DNA from: Streptomyces omiyaensis
GTDB taxonomy: Bacteria > Actinomycetota > Actinomycetes > Streptomycetales > Streptomycetaceae
NCBI RefSeq assembly: GCF_014650895.1
Contig: NZ_BMVV01000013.1
Coordinates: 154,605-218,604, forward strand
Direction of reading: 5' to 3'
Length of the DNA stretch: 64,000 bases
Positions 56,509 through 64,000 of the stretch are shown piece after piece (the first letter of the stretch is position 1; each line of letters opens with the position of its first letter). The notes under the pieces were generated by a model. The model was not told the DNA's origin. It did no database searches and saw only the letters and a list, made by a program, of their open reading frames with translations. Made by a program: the position numbers and the translations under genes.

Positions 56509-58325
56509 CAGGACACTCCCATGCGGTCGAGGGTGGCGGAGAGGACGGTGACCGCGTCGCACCCGGCGTGGACGTAGGAGTCGACGCCCGGGTACGCGGC
56601 CGGGCGCCCGGCGAGCACCACGTGCCCGGCGCCGGCCGAGCGGAACGCGGCGGCCTCCTCGGCGGCCCGCTCCTCGTACACGGCGTCGCTGGAGCACAGG
56701 CAGACCTCGCCGGCGCCGCTGTCCTCGAAGGAGCCCTCGGTGACGGGCTCGATGCCGCCGGCCTGGAAGAGGTTCGCGGCGAAGGTCAGCCGGGCGGTGT
56801 GCGCGGCGGCCGGCCCGAGCGCGGCCAGGAAGACCCGCGGCCGGACGCCGGTCGCGGCCAGGTGCGCGTCGGAACGGGCGCGCAGGGCCTCGAACGCCTC
56901 GTCGCGGCGGACCCGCGGCAGCCCGCCCGAGGGCTGGGCGGGCGCGGGCTCGCGCACCACGGGCTTCTCTCCCAGGTACGGGAACTCGCTGACGCCCGTG
57001 ACCGGTTCGCGCCGTCGGGCGAGCGCACGGGAGCGCTCGGCCCAGGTCGCGGCGAGCCGCTGCCCGATCCGGCCGGAGCGCAGCCCGGCCGCCTGGCCGC
57101 CGGACCGCTCGATCTCCTGGAAGAACTCCCAGGCGGCCCGCGCGAGTCCGTCGGTGAGCGACTCCACGTACCAGGAGCCGCCGGCGGGGTCGATCACCCG
57201 GGCCAGGTGCGATTCCTCGATCAGGACGGTGGAGGTGTTGCGGGCGATCCGGCGGGCGAAGGCGTCCGGCACGCCGAGCGCGTGGTCGAAGGAGTGGACG
57301 GTCACCGACTCGGCGCCGCCGACGCCGGCCGCGAGCGTGGCGATCGTCGCCCGCAGCATGTTCACCCACGGGTCCCGCGCCGTCGTCATCACCGACGACG
57401 TGACCGCGTGCTGGAGCTGCGCTCCGGCGGAGGGGGCGCCGCACGCCTCCGCGACCCGCGCCCACAGGCGCCGCGCCGCGCGCAGCTTGGCGATGGTGAG
57501 GAACTGGTCCGCGGTGGCCGCGTACCGGAACTCCAGCTGGCCCAGCGCCTGCTCGACGCTCATGCCGCCGTCGGTGAGCGCCCGCAGATAGGCGACGCCG
57601 GTCGCCAGCGAGGCGCCCAGTTCCTCCGCGGCCGAGCCGCCGGCCTCGTGGTACGGCAGGGCGTCCACGGTCAGGGCCCGCAGCCCCGGGTACGCCTCGA
57701 CGCAGAGCCGCGCGAGCGCCACCGTGGCGGCGAAGCCGTCCCCGTCGTAGGCGGAGCCGGTGCGGGCCTCGGTGCCGAGCGGGTCGGCGCCGAGGTTGCC
57801 GAGGGCCGCCTCGGGGGCCACTCCGCGGCGGGCGTAGACGGCGAGCAGCTCCTGCGCCGCGTCCGCGGTCTCGGCCCCGGCGTCCAGGGCGACCGGGGCC
57901 AGGTCGAGGTACACGCCCCGAAGCAGCCGGTCCAGGCCGTCGACCGGGATGCCGCCCGGTCCCACGGCCAGCCACAGCGACGTGACGCCGTTCTCCAGGT
58001 CGGTGAGCACGGCCCCGGGATCGGCGGTGGCGTGCCGCTGGCGCACGTCCCAGCCGCCGACGGCACTGCCGGCGGCGCGTCCGGACCGGACGAAGGGGGG
58101 GAAGCCCGGCAGGCCGGGGTCGGGTACGGCGTCGGCGGCCGTGTACAGCGGACGGGTCCGGAGACCGTCCTCCAGCGCGGTGGACAGGGCGTCCTCGGCC
58201 TCGGCGGCGGGAACGTCCTCGCCCGACCGGCTCAGCACGCCTGTCACGAGGCGCTGCCACTGCGCACGGGTCGCTGCGGGGAACTCGGCGGCCAGCGAAA
58301 GGCCGTCGTCAGGCAGCACAGTCAT
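56508..58325 (-). CDS. mutA: Methylmalonyl-CoA mutase, small (non-catalytic) subunit
   Basis: 605 residues. Same fold as MutB but without the DxHxxG cobalamin ligand, as expected for the beta subunit of the heterodimer. LPYHEAGGSAAEELG, QLEFRYAATADQFLTIAKLRAARRLWARV and PAGGSWYVESLTDGLA blocks are conserved. ATG at 58325 has a weak RBS. First gene of the operon; the 154-bp gap before the XRE gene shows no evident promoter motif. Confidence 0.95.
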   Translation of the reverse strand: MTVLPDDGLSLAAEFPAATRAQWQRLVTGVLSRSGEDVPAAEAEDALSTALEDGLRTRPLYTAADAVPDPGLPGFPPFVRSGRAAGSAVGGWDVRQRHATADPGAVLTDLENGVTSLWLAVGPGGIPVDGLDRLLRGVYLDLAPVALDAGAETADAAQELLAVYARRGVAPEAALGNLGADPLGTEARTGSAYDGDGFAATVALARLCVEAYPGLRALTVDALPYHEAGGSAAEELGASLATGVAYLRALTDGGMSVEQALGQLEFRYAATADQFLTIAKLRAARRLWARVAEACGAPSAGAQLQHAVTSSVMTTARDPWVNMLRATIATLAAGVGGAESVTVHSFDHALGVPDAFARRIARNTSTVLIEESHLARVIDPAGGSWYVESLTDGLARAAWEFFQEIERSGGQAAGLRSGRIGQRLAATWAERSRALARRREPVTGVSEFPYLGEKPVVREPAPAQPSGGLPRVRRDEAFEALRARSDAHLAATGVRPRVFLAALGPAAAHTARLTFAANLFQAGGIEPVTEGSFEDSGAGEVCLCSSDAVYEERAAEEAAAFRSAGAGHVVLAGRPAAYPGVDSYVHAGCDAVTVLSATLDRMGVS

Positions 58326-58479
58326 GCCCGGAGCTTAGGTCAGACGAACAAAAGAGCAGCAGGGCGATCATCTGTGACCTTGGCCTCTCCGAGGTGCTCT
58401 TGATCGGGAGGGCCGGCCGTGCATGCTCCCGCGGCCCCGCCGGCCGCGCCGCGAGCCCGGCCCGATCGGCAGGGCGCCC

Positions 58480-59049
58480 CTAGGCGTTCGCGATGACCAG
58501 CAGGGTGCGGGCGGGCGTCGGGCCCGTCAGGCGGCAGCGGTGCGGGACGTCGCCCCGGTGGTGGGCGCTCTGGCCGGCGCGCAGGGGCAGGGGTTCCTCC
58601 CCTTCGACTTCGAGGACGACCTCGCCCTCCAGGACGTAGAGGAAGTCCTCGCCGGGGTGCTCGAACCAGCCGCGCTCGCCCCGGCCGGGCTCGAAGTGGT
58701 GCTCGTAGGCCTCCATCAGCGTGCTGCGCCCGCCGGGGATGAGCACCCGGGCGGTCTGCCCCGCGGCCTCGTTCACGCGGATCACCTGGGGGTCGCTCTC
58801 GTGGCTGACCGCGCCCGGCCGCTCGGGCGGCCGGAGGAAGGTGCCCGGCGTGACGTCCAGTGCCTCGGCGATCCGGTAGATCGAGCTGAGGCTGGGGGTG
58901 GCGAGGCCGCGTTCGAGCTGGCTGAGGAAGGGCTGGGAGAGGCCGGAGCGGGTGGCGAGGACGGCCATGGAGACGCCGCGCTGTCTGCGGCAGTTCCGGA
59001 TCACCCTCCCGACCTCGATGGCCTCGGGCGTGGGTTCGGGGCGGGGCAC
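58480..59049 (-). CDS. XRE-family regulator with C-terminal cupin domain
   Basis: 189 residues. N-terminal XRE helix-turn-helix (VGRVIRNCRRQRGVSMAVLATRSGLSQPFLSQLERGLATPSLSSIYRIAEAL) and a C-terminal cupin (YEHHFEPGRGERGWFEHPGEDFLYVLEGEVVLEVEG; GDVPHRCRL) that would bind a small ligand or metal. The GTG at 59049 lacks a good RBS. Divergent from the SsuCBA-like/aryl-sulfotransferase operon with a long palindrome between, so it is the probable regulator of that operon, sensing its substrate. Confidence 0.88.
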   Translation of the reverse strand: MPRPEPTPEAIEVGRVIRNCRRQRGVSMAVLATRSGLSQPFLSQLERGLATPSLSSIYRIAEALDVTPGTFLRPPERPGAVSHESDPQVIRVNEAAGQTARVLIPGGRSTLMEAYEHHFEPGRGERGWFEHPGEDFLYVLEGEVVLEVEGEEPLPLRAGQSAHHRGDVPHRCRLTGPTPARTLLVIANA

Positions 59050-59125
59050 ACACGTGAACGTACCCCATCGCCGATCGGGGGCGGGGCGGCCCGGCGACGT
59101 TTCGTACGGCCGCAACACCGCCTTA

Positions 59126-59156
59126 ATAAGCGTGGTCAATTATTGACCTCACTTAT
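59126..59156. promoter_or_regulatory. 31-bp operator between XRE-cupin gene and sulfur-type operon
   Basis: Inverted repeat centred on T59141: inner GGTCAAT-T-ATTGACC perfect, outer ATAAG/CTTAT also perfect, 13 of 15 arm positions paired. It is the only AT-rich spot nearby and lies 31-61 bp before the permease start, probably over its promoter. Confidence 0.8.
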
Positions 59157-59186
59157 CGACGTCGAGGAACCGAACGAGGAGCCCCC

Positions 59187-59966
59187 GTGCACGCCACCCC
59201 CTCACCGCCCGGCCGGGCCCCCGGTCGGCTCGGACCGGCCCTGGGCGCGGCAGGCGCCGTACTCGCGCTCTGGTACCTCCTCGCCCGGTCCGGCGCGGTG
59301 GCCCCGGGCCTGCTGCCCACGCCCGGCGCGACCGCGGCCGCGCTCGCGGACGGCGCCCGCAGCGGCATCCTCGCCGCCGACCTCGGCGCCAGCCTGGCCC
59401 GTGCCGGACAGGGCTTCGCGCTGGGCGCCCTCGTCGGCGGCGCGCTCGGCTTCGCCACCGGTTACCTGCCGAGGCTGTCCGCCGCCGTCACCCCGGTCGT
59501 CTCCTTCCTGCGCCCGATCCCGGCCATCGCCCTGGTGCCGCTCGCGACCGCCTGGTTCGGCATCGGGGAGACCGCCAAGCGCCTGCTCATCGCGTACGCC
59601 GTGCTGCTCGCCGTCTGGCTGTACGTCCACGACGGCGTCTCCCGCGTGCCGGAGTCGTACCTGCGGGCGGCCCGCTCGCTCGGTGCGCCGCTGCACCGCC
59701 GGTTCACCGAGGTGCTGCTCCCCGCCGCCGCGCCCGCGCTGCTCGCGGCCCTGCGCTACGGCGCCTCGGTGGCGCTGCTCGCCCTGGTGGCGGCGGAGCT
59801 GGGAGGCGCGGACAGCGGCCTGGCGTACCGGCTCCAGGTGGACGGCCAGTTCCTGCGCGTGGACCGGATGTTCGCGGGACTGATCGTCCTCGGGCTGCTG
59901 GGCGTGGCCGTCGACTTCGTCCTGGCCGCGATCGGCCGCCGCTTCGTCCACTGGAGCGCCTCGTGA
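59187..59966 (+). CDS. ABC transporter permease, SsuC/TauC type
   Basis: 259 residues, six TM segments, with the sulfonate/nitrate/taurine permease motif in SLARAGQGFALGALVGGALGF and the EAA-like loop LRAARSLGAPLHRRFTEVLLPAAAPALLAALRYGASVAL. GTG at 59187 follows GAGGAGC. Operon order permease-ATPase-binding protein-sulfotransferase-like. Confidence 0.88.
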   Translation: MHATPSPPGRAPGRLGPALGAAGAVLALWYLLARSGAVAPGLLPTPGATAAALADGARSGILAADLGASLARAGQGFALGALVGGALGFATGYLPRLSAAVTPVVSFLRPIPAIALVPLATAWFGIGETAKRLLIAYAVLLAVWLYVHDGVSRVPESYLRAARSLGAPLHRRFTEVLLPAAAPALLAALRYGASVALLALVAAELGGADSGLAYRLQVDGQFLRVDRMFAGLIVLGLLGVAVDFVLAAIGRRFVHWSAS

Positions 59967-60679
59967 GCATCGCGGTACGACTGGAGGGGCTGTCGGTCCG
60001 CCACGGGTCCGCCCCGGTGCTGGAGCGCACCGACCTGGAGCTCCCGGCGGGCTCGTTCACGGCCCTGCTCGGACCCAGCGGGTGCGGCAAGTCCACGGTG
60101 CTCAACCTGGTGGCCGGGTTCCTGCGGCCCACCGAAGGGCGGGTGACGGCCGGTGCCGCACCGGTGCGCGGGCCGGCCCCGGAGCGGGGCGTGGTCTTCC
60201 AGCACTACGCGCTCTTCCCCTGGCGCACCGCCCGCGGCAACGTCGAGTTCGCCCTCAAGCGGCTCGGCCTGCCGCGCGCGGAGCGCCGCCGGCGCGCCCT
60301 CGCGGCCCTGGCCGAGGTGGGGCTCGCGGACGGTGCCGGGAAGTACCCCGCGCAGCTCTCCGGCGGCATGCAGCAGCGCGTGGCCCTGGCCCGCGCCCTG
60401 GCCGCCGAACCCGAAGTGCTGCTGATGGACGAGCCGTTCGGCGCACTGGACGCACTGACCCGGAGCCGGATGCAGGACCTGCTGCGCGAGCTGTGGCAGC
60501 GCCGCGGCACCACCGTCCTGTTCGTCACGCACGACATCGACGAGGCGCTCGCCCTCGCCGAGCGGGTCGTCGTCCTCGGCGGGACCCCCGGGCGGGTCCT
60601 GGCCGACCGGGCCGTGCCCGCCGGGCCGCCCTCACCGGACCTGCGCTCCCTGATCGCCCGGCACCTCGGCTCCGGCTGA
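59963..60679 (+). CDS. ABC transporter ATP-binding protein, SsuB/TauB type
   Basis: 238 residues. Walker A GPSGCGKST, VFQHYALFPWRTARGNVEF (typical of SsuB/TauB, Q-loop with WRTA), signature LSGGMQQRVALARAL, Walker B VLLMDEPFGALD and switch VTHDIDEAL. GTG overlaps the permease stop by 4 bp (GTGA). Confidence 0.92.
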   Translation: MSIAVRLEGLSVRHGSAPVLERTDLELPAGSFTALLGPSGCGKSTVLNLVAGFLRPTEGRVTAGAAPVRGPAPERGVVFQHYALFPWRTARGNVEFALKRLGLPRAERRRRALAALAEVGLADGAGKYPAQLSGGMQQRVALARALAAEPEVLLMDEPFGALDALTRSRMQDLLRELWQRRGTTVLFVTHDIDEALALAERVVVLGGTPGRVLADRAVPAGPPSPDLRSLIARHLGSG

Positions 60680-60781
60680 GCCCCCGCGCGCCCCTCTCCC
60701 CCCTCCCCGTGCCCGCCCTGCTCCCCCCTGCCCTCGTCGTCCCCGCATCCGCCCCGTCTCCCTCCCCGGAAGGACCTCCCC

Positions 60782-61777
60782 ATGCCCGGACCCCGCACCC
60801 TGGCCGTGCTGTTGACGGCGCTCCTGCTCTCCGCGTTCACCTCGGCCTGCACCACGGACTCCGGCCCCGCGGGCGGCGGCCGCCCCGCCGTGACGCTCGC
60901 CGCGAGCGACCACCTCGGCGGAGCGCCCGTCCACGTGGCCCAGGAGCGCGGGCTGTGGCCGGCCGAGGGCATCGACGTCACCGTGACCACGCAGCCCACC
61001 GGGCGGGACGCGCTGAACGCCGTGCTCGGCGGCCAGGCGCAGCTCGGCGTCGTCGGCGACCTGCCCGCGGTCACGGCCGTCCTGGGCGGACGGGAGCTGC
61101 GCATCGTCGCCGACCTGTCCCGGTTCTCCGACTGGCGCCTGCTGACCCGGACCGACCGGGGGATCACCGGCTTCGACGCGCTGAAGGACCGAAGGGTGGG
61201 AGTCCCGCAGGGGACGAACGTCGAGTACGCGCTCGCGCGGATGCTCGCCTCCGCGCGCCTGAAGTCCACGGACGTGACCCTGGTCAACCTCGCCCCGAAC
61301 CAGGTCACCCCGGCGCTGGCGCGCGGCGACATCGACGCCGGCGTCACGTTCCCCAGCTTCTACGACTCCGCCCGCACCACGCTCGGCGACCGCTACGCCG
61401 AGCTCCCCTTCACCGGCTACACGGCCCGGACCCTGCTCGTCGCGGGCCCGGAGGCGACCGAGGAGACCACCACGGCCCTCCTGCGGGCGCTGCTGAAGGC
61501 CCAGCGCGGGATGGCCGCCGACCCCGCCGCCGCGCGCCGGGCCGTACTCGCCCGGTCCGAGGGCGTGCTCCGCGCGGACTACGTGGAGGCCTTCCAGCCG
61601 CGCTACCGCTACGGCGCGACCCTCTCGCCCGAGCTGCCGGCGCAGCTGGCGGAGGAGGCCGCCTGGGCGAAGGCCGCCCAGGGGCTGCCGGGCTCCGCCG
61701 ACCGGGCCGCGCTGCTGCGGCACCTGGACCCCGCGCCCCTGACGGCCGTCGATCCGGCCGCCGTCACCGTCCGCTGA
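60782..61777 (+). CDS. ABC transporter substrate-binding lipoprotein, SsuA/NMT1 type
   Basis: 331 residues with a lipoprotein signal (LLLSAFTSAC). The periplasmic-binding fold follows the SsuA/THI5/NMT1 pattern: VTLAASDHLGGAPVHVAQERGLWPAEGIDVTV, DRRVGVPQGTNVEYALARML and LARGDIDAGVTF. Gene is 102 bp after the ATPase, the gap being C-rich with GGAAGGA before the ATG. Ligand probably a sulfonate, sulfate ester or similar organic anion, judged only by family and by the following sulfotransferase-like gene. Confidence 0.87.
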   Translation: MPGPRTLAVLLTALLLSAFTSACTTDSGPAGGGRPAVTLAASDHLGGAPVHVAQERGLWPAEGIDVTVTTQPTGRDALNAVLGGQAQLGVVGDLPAVTAVLGGRELRIVADLSRFSDWRLLTRTDRGITGFDALKDRRVGVPQGTNVEYALARMLASARLKSTDVTLVNLAPNQVTPALARGDIDAGVTFPSFYDSARTTLGDRYAELPFTGYTARTLLVAGPEATEETTTALLRALLKAQRGMAADPAAARRAVLARSEGVLRADYVEAFQPRYRYGATLSPELPAQLAEEAAWAKAAQGLPGSADRAALLRHLDPAPLTAVDPAAVTVR

Positions 61778-61805
61778 ACCACCCGTCCCGACAGAGGAGA
61801 TCCCC

Positions 61806-62915
61806 ATGACCGTCGACCAGAACACCTTGCGCCGCCGCGGCGTCGGCCTGATCGCCCACGACCCCGAGCGCAGCTACGGCGGCCACACCCTCTACACGCC
61901 CATCACCAGCGCCGGCGAGATCCACCTCGTCGACATCGAGGGCAGGCCCGTCCACACCTGGACCTCCCCGCACCCGCCCGGCCGCCAGGCACAGCTCCTC
62001 CCCGGCGGCACCCTCTTCTACGCGGCCAAGGACACCGGCGGCCCCACCCTCTTCCCCATCTGGGACGTCTACCACGGCGGCATCCTCCAGGAACTGGCCC
62101 CCGACTCCACGGTGCTGCGCGAGGTCCGCCACCCGTTCCACCACCACGACGCCTCGGTCCTGCGCAACGGCAACCTCGTCGTCACCGTCGTCGAACCGCT
62201 GGACCCGGCGGACGCGGCCCGCGTCCGCGGCGGTGTTCCCGGCTCCGAGGCCCCGGGCGGGGTGATCTACGGGGACGTGGTGTACGAGCTGACCTGGGAG
62301 GGCGAGGAGGTGTGGCGCTGGGCCGCCATCGAGCACCTCGACCCCGAGGAGTTCCCGCTCGACCCGCACTTCGCACGTGAGCACTGGCCCATGGCCAACA
62401 CCGTCAACGAGAGCGCCGACGGCTCCCTCGTGGTGGGCTTCCGCAGCGCGTCCACCACCGTCGCCGTCGACCGTGCCGACGGGTCCGTGCTGTGGCGGAT
62501 AGGCCCCGACGTCCTGGCGCAGCAGCACCACCCGCACGAGCTGGCGAGCGGGAACATCCTGGTCTTCGACAACGGCACCTACCGCGACACCACCTCGGTC
62601 CCGTACTCGCGGGTGCTCGAACTCGACCCGCGCACGGGCGAGCGGGTGTGGTCGTACGAGGACAACCCGCCGCAGAACTTCTACAGCCCCTACATGTCGA
62701 GCGCCCAGCGCCTGCCGAACGGGAACACCTTCATCGCCGAGGGCTCCTTCGGGCGGCTCTTCGAGGTGACGCCCTCCGGCGACGTGGTGTGGGAGTTCGT
62801 GGTGCCGCAGTTCCGGTCCTTCGGCGAGGGAGTGGGCCTGGAGTCCTCGGCCGGTGCCCAGAACTCCGTCTTCCGCGCCTACCGTTACTCCCCCGACCGC
62901 TTCCCCTGGCTGTGA
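61806..62915 (+). CDS. Aryl-sulfotransferase (ASST)-family propeller enzyme, cytoplasmic
   Basis: 369 residues of beta-propeller sequence fitting the arylsulfotransferase family: GGHTLYTPITSAGEIHLVDIEGRPVHTW at the start, FHHHDASVLRNGNLVV, EHWPMANTVNE, QHHPHELASGNILVFDNGT and YMSSAQRLPNGNTFIAEGS. ASST enzymes move sulfate between phenolic esters via a histidine; several His candidates are visible. Most described ASSTs are exported, but no Sec or Tat signal is present here (it starts MTVDQNTLRRRGVG). GAGGAG precedes the ATG. Last gene of the importer operon, so it probably processes what the importer brings in. Confidence 0.8.
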   Translation: MTVDQNTLRRRGVGLIAHDPERSYGGHTLYTPITSAGEIHLVDIEGRPVHTWTSPHPPGRQAQLLPGGTLFYAAKDTGGPTLFPIWDVYHGGILQELAPDSTVLREVRHPFHHHDASVLRNGNLVVTVVEPLDPADAARVRGGVPGSEAPGGVIYGDVVYELTWEGEEVWRWAAIEHLDPEEFPLDPHFAREHWPMANTVNESADGSLVVGFRSASTTVAVDRADGSVLWRIGPDVLAQQHHPHELASGNILVFDNGTYRDTTSVPYSRVLELDPRTGERVWSYEDNPPQNFYSPYMSSAQRLPNGNTFIAEGSFGRLFEVTPSGDVVWEFVVPQFRSFGEGVGLESSAGAQNSVFRAYRYSPDRFPWL

Positions 62916-63062
62916 CCGGCCACCCCCCTCCTCCACCGGGGGCCTCCGCGCGGCCGGCCGCCGGGCCCCTCCCGGTGCCACGGGACGGACCACCGGCGTG
63001 CGCGGGCGTCACCGCCCCGCCACCGGCCGTGCGGGGCCCGATCGGTGCCCGCGGGCGCCCGG

Positions 63063-63812
63063 TCAGGCGGGCAGGGCCATCAGGAGCAGCGGGTCGGTGG
63101 TGGGCTGTGGCGATCCTCCGGCGGGTTCGAGGGTGAGCCCCACGGCGCCCGCGTCCGCCGGGTCGCCGGTGAGGACCACGGTGCCGTCGCGGTCGATCAG
63201 ACCGGCCGGGCGCATCGTGCCGTCGTGATCGAGCCACACCTGGTAGGTCCTGCCCGCTCCGGGGGCGGGCAGGTCCGCCGCGGTGAAGACGGCACGGTTC
63301 TGCCCGTCGGAGGAGACCACGGTGGCCAGGGCCCCGTTGGCGGTCTTGCCGTGGACGGTGCGCGCGTCGGGGGCCGCCAGCACCGAGCTCACCGCGTCGA
63401 GCCGCTGCTGGGACTGACGGGCCCGCTCTTCGAGGTCCTGCGCGTTCCGCGTCTGCCACACCGCGAGCCCGCCCAGCGCGGCCGCGGCCACGCAGGCGGC
63501 CAGTGCCAGCGGTGCCGCCCGGCGGCGCAGGACGCTCCCGAGAGCCGGCGCCGTACGGGGGGAGGGGATGCGCGGGGGCAGCTGGCGCACACCGTCGACG
63601 GCGGCCATGACCCGCGCCTTGGCGGCCGCCGGGGGAGCGTGGGAGACGGCCGCGGCGAGGCGTGCCGTGGTGGCCCGGAACTCGGCGGCTTCCTGCCGGC
63701 ACGCCCCGCACGTCTCGAGATGGGCGTCGAAGTCCTCGCGCTCGGCGTCGTCGAGTGCGCCGAGGGCGTGGGCGGCGGCGAGGGCGTGGACGTCGGTGGC
63801 GTGGTGGTTCAC
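63063..63812 (-). CDS. RskA-like zinc anti-sigma factor
   Basis: 249 residues. Cytoplasmic ZAS domain (HALGALDDAEREDFDAHLETCGACRQE, HxxxCxxC), one TM helix (APLALAACVAAAALGGLAVW, about 99-118) and an extracytoplasmic RskA domain (about 140-249, with LPAPGAGRTYQVWLDHDGTMRPAGLI and GLTLEPAGGSPQPTT). GTG at 63812 overlaps the sigma stop by 4 bp. It restrains the SigK-like factor encoded upstream and is typically released by proteolysis. Confidence 0.92.
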   Translation of the reverse strand: MNHHATDVHALAAAHALGALDDAEREDFDAHLETCGACRQEAAEFRATTARLAAAVSHAPPAAAKARVMAAVDGVRQLPPRIPSPRTAPALGSVLRRRAAPLALAACVAAAALGGLAVWQTRNAQDLEERARQSQQRLDAVSSVLAAPDARTVHGKTANGALATVVSSDGQNRAVFTAADLPAPGAGRTYQVWLDHDGTMRPAGLIDRDGTVVLTGDPADAGAVGLTLEPAGGSPQPTTDPLLLMALPA

Positions 63813-64000
63813 GTGGTCACCCCCATGCAGTCGCGGAGCCGGACGAGCCCGTCGCGCATGCGTGTCTTGACGGTGGGAAGAGGCGTGCCCAGCGCTTCGG
63901 CGACTTCACGGTAGGTCAGTCCCCGGTAGTAGGCCAGGGTGACGGCCTGGCGCTGGAGTTCGGTCAGGCCGCGCAGGCACCGGCGCACCTGCTCGGACTC
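63809..64000 (-). CDS. SigK-like ECF sigma factor (C-terminal 63 residues; runs off the window)
   Basis: Open to the window edge. The visible part is region 4: LRGLTELQRQAVTLAYYRGLTYREVAEALGTPLPTVKTRMRDGLVRLRD, then CMGVTT and TGA at 63811-63809. Coupling with an RskA-type anti-sigma identifies the SigK-like group. Too short for a track of long open frames. Confidence 0.9.
   Translation of the reverse strand, partial: ESEQVRRCLRGLTELQRQAVTLAYYRGLTYREVAEALGTPLPTVKTRMRDGLVRLRDCMGVTT

Noticed and set aside
53464..56577. 1037-codon plus-strand open frame antisense to meaB/mutB
   Set aside because: Translation is Gly/Arg/Val/Asp-rich without family motifs; it is the complement of well-supported mutase genes and reflects lack of stops in high-GC DNA.
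58326..58479. Cobalamin riboswitch before the methylmalonyl-CoA mutase operon
   Set aside because: Gap is only about 154 bp and shows no B12-box-like sequence; the stem architecture is absent.

Overview
The window is high-GC actinobacterial DNA with third codon positions almost always G or C, GTG starts, Tat-type signal peptides, LacI/TetR/PadR/LuxR/ECF regulators and many secreted hydrolases. It reads as a Streptomyces or close-relative chromosomal segment, probably from an arm or arm-proximal region because most genes are conditional, secreted or regulatory. I see no rRNA, tRNA, CRISPR array, insertion sequence or prophage.

Layout. 1-1834: 3' part of a HelR-type RNA polymerase recycling helicase. 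1851-10912: a beta-glucan utilisation locus (GH1 beta-glucosidase, two permeases, sugar-binding lipoprotein, divergent secreted GH81 endo-1,3-beta-glucanase, LacI repressor) tied together by three near-identical palindromic operators. 10938-17941: a beta-propeller membrane protein, a small lipoprotein, a frameshifted MFS transporter, a serine beta-lactamase-like hydrolase and an unusual sigma-like/zinc-finger/TM/CAP fusion. 17951-24811: a large LuxR (LAL-type) regulator, a PETase-like cutinase, an alpha/beta hydrolase, a DUF1269 membrane protein and a baeRF protein. 25066-29447: a MarR regulator, a PAS/GAF/PP2C phosphatase, a secreted M15 zinc peptidase and a DUF4916 Nudix-like protein.

29609-34604: a second sugar ABC importer whose MalF-like permease carries an extra Ig-like domain, then an orphan sugar-binding lipoprotein. 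34770-38413: PadR-ABC ATPase-FtsX operon. 38617-43016: zinc alcohol dehydrogenase/TetR divergent pair with twin operators, SRPBCC protein, AI-2E family membrane protein, and an amphi-Trp protein with a histone-H1-like tail. 43091-51227: secreted lamin-tail/propeller protein, two Tat-exported amidohydrolases under a GTATAC-type operator pair, streptogrisin-like protease, two tiny proteins, and a beta-propeller phytase.

51548-53202: ECF sigma factor with an overlapping membrane protein (CU044_5270 type). 53344-58325: methylmalonyl-CoA mutase operon mutA-mutB-meaB. 58480-62915: a compact putative sulfonate/sulfate-ester locus (XRE-cupin regulator, 31-bp operator, SsuCBA-like importer, cytoplasmic aryl-sulfotransferase-like enzyme). 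63063-64000: SigK/RskA-like pair, with the sigma gene running off the edge.

The two sugar importers encode no ATPase and would need a shared one such as MsiK, from elsewhere. The strongest candidates for something undescribed are the sigma-like/ZAS/CAP transmembrane fusion (16106-17884), the permease with the inserted Ig-like domain (30454-31785), the sulfur locus with its long operator (58480-62915) and the amphi-Trp/H1-tail protein (42369-43016).
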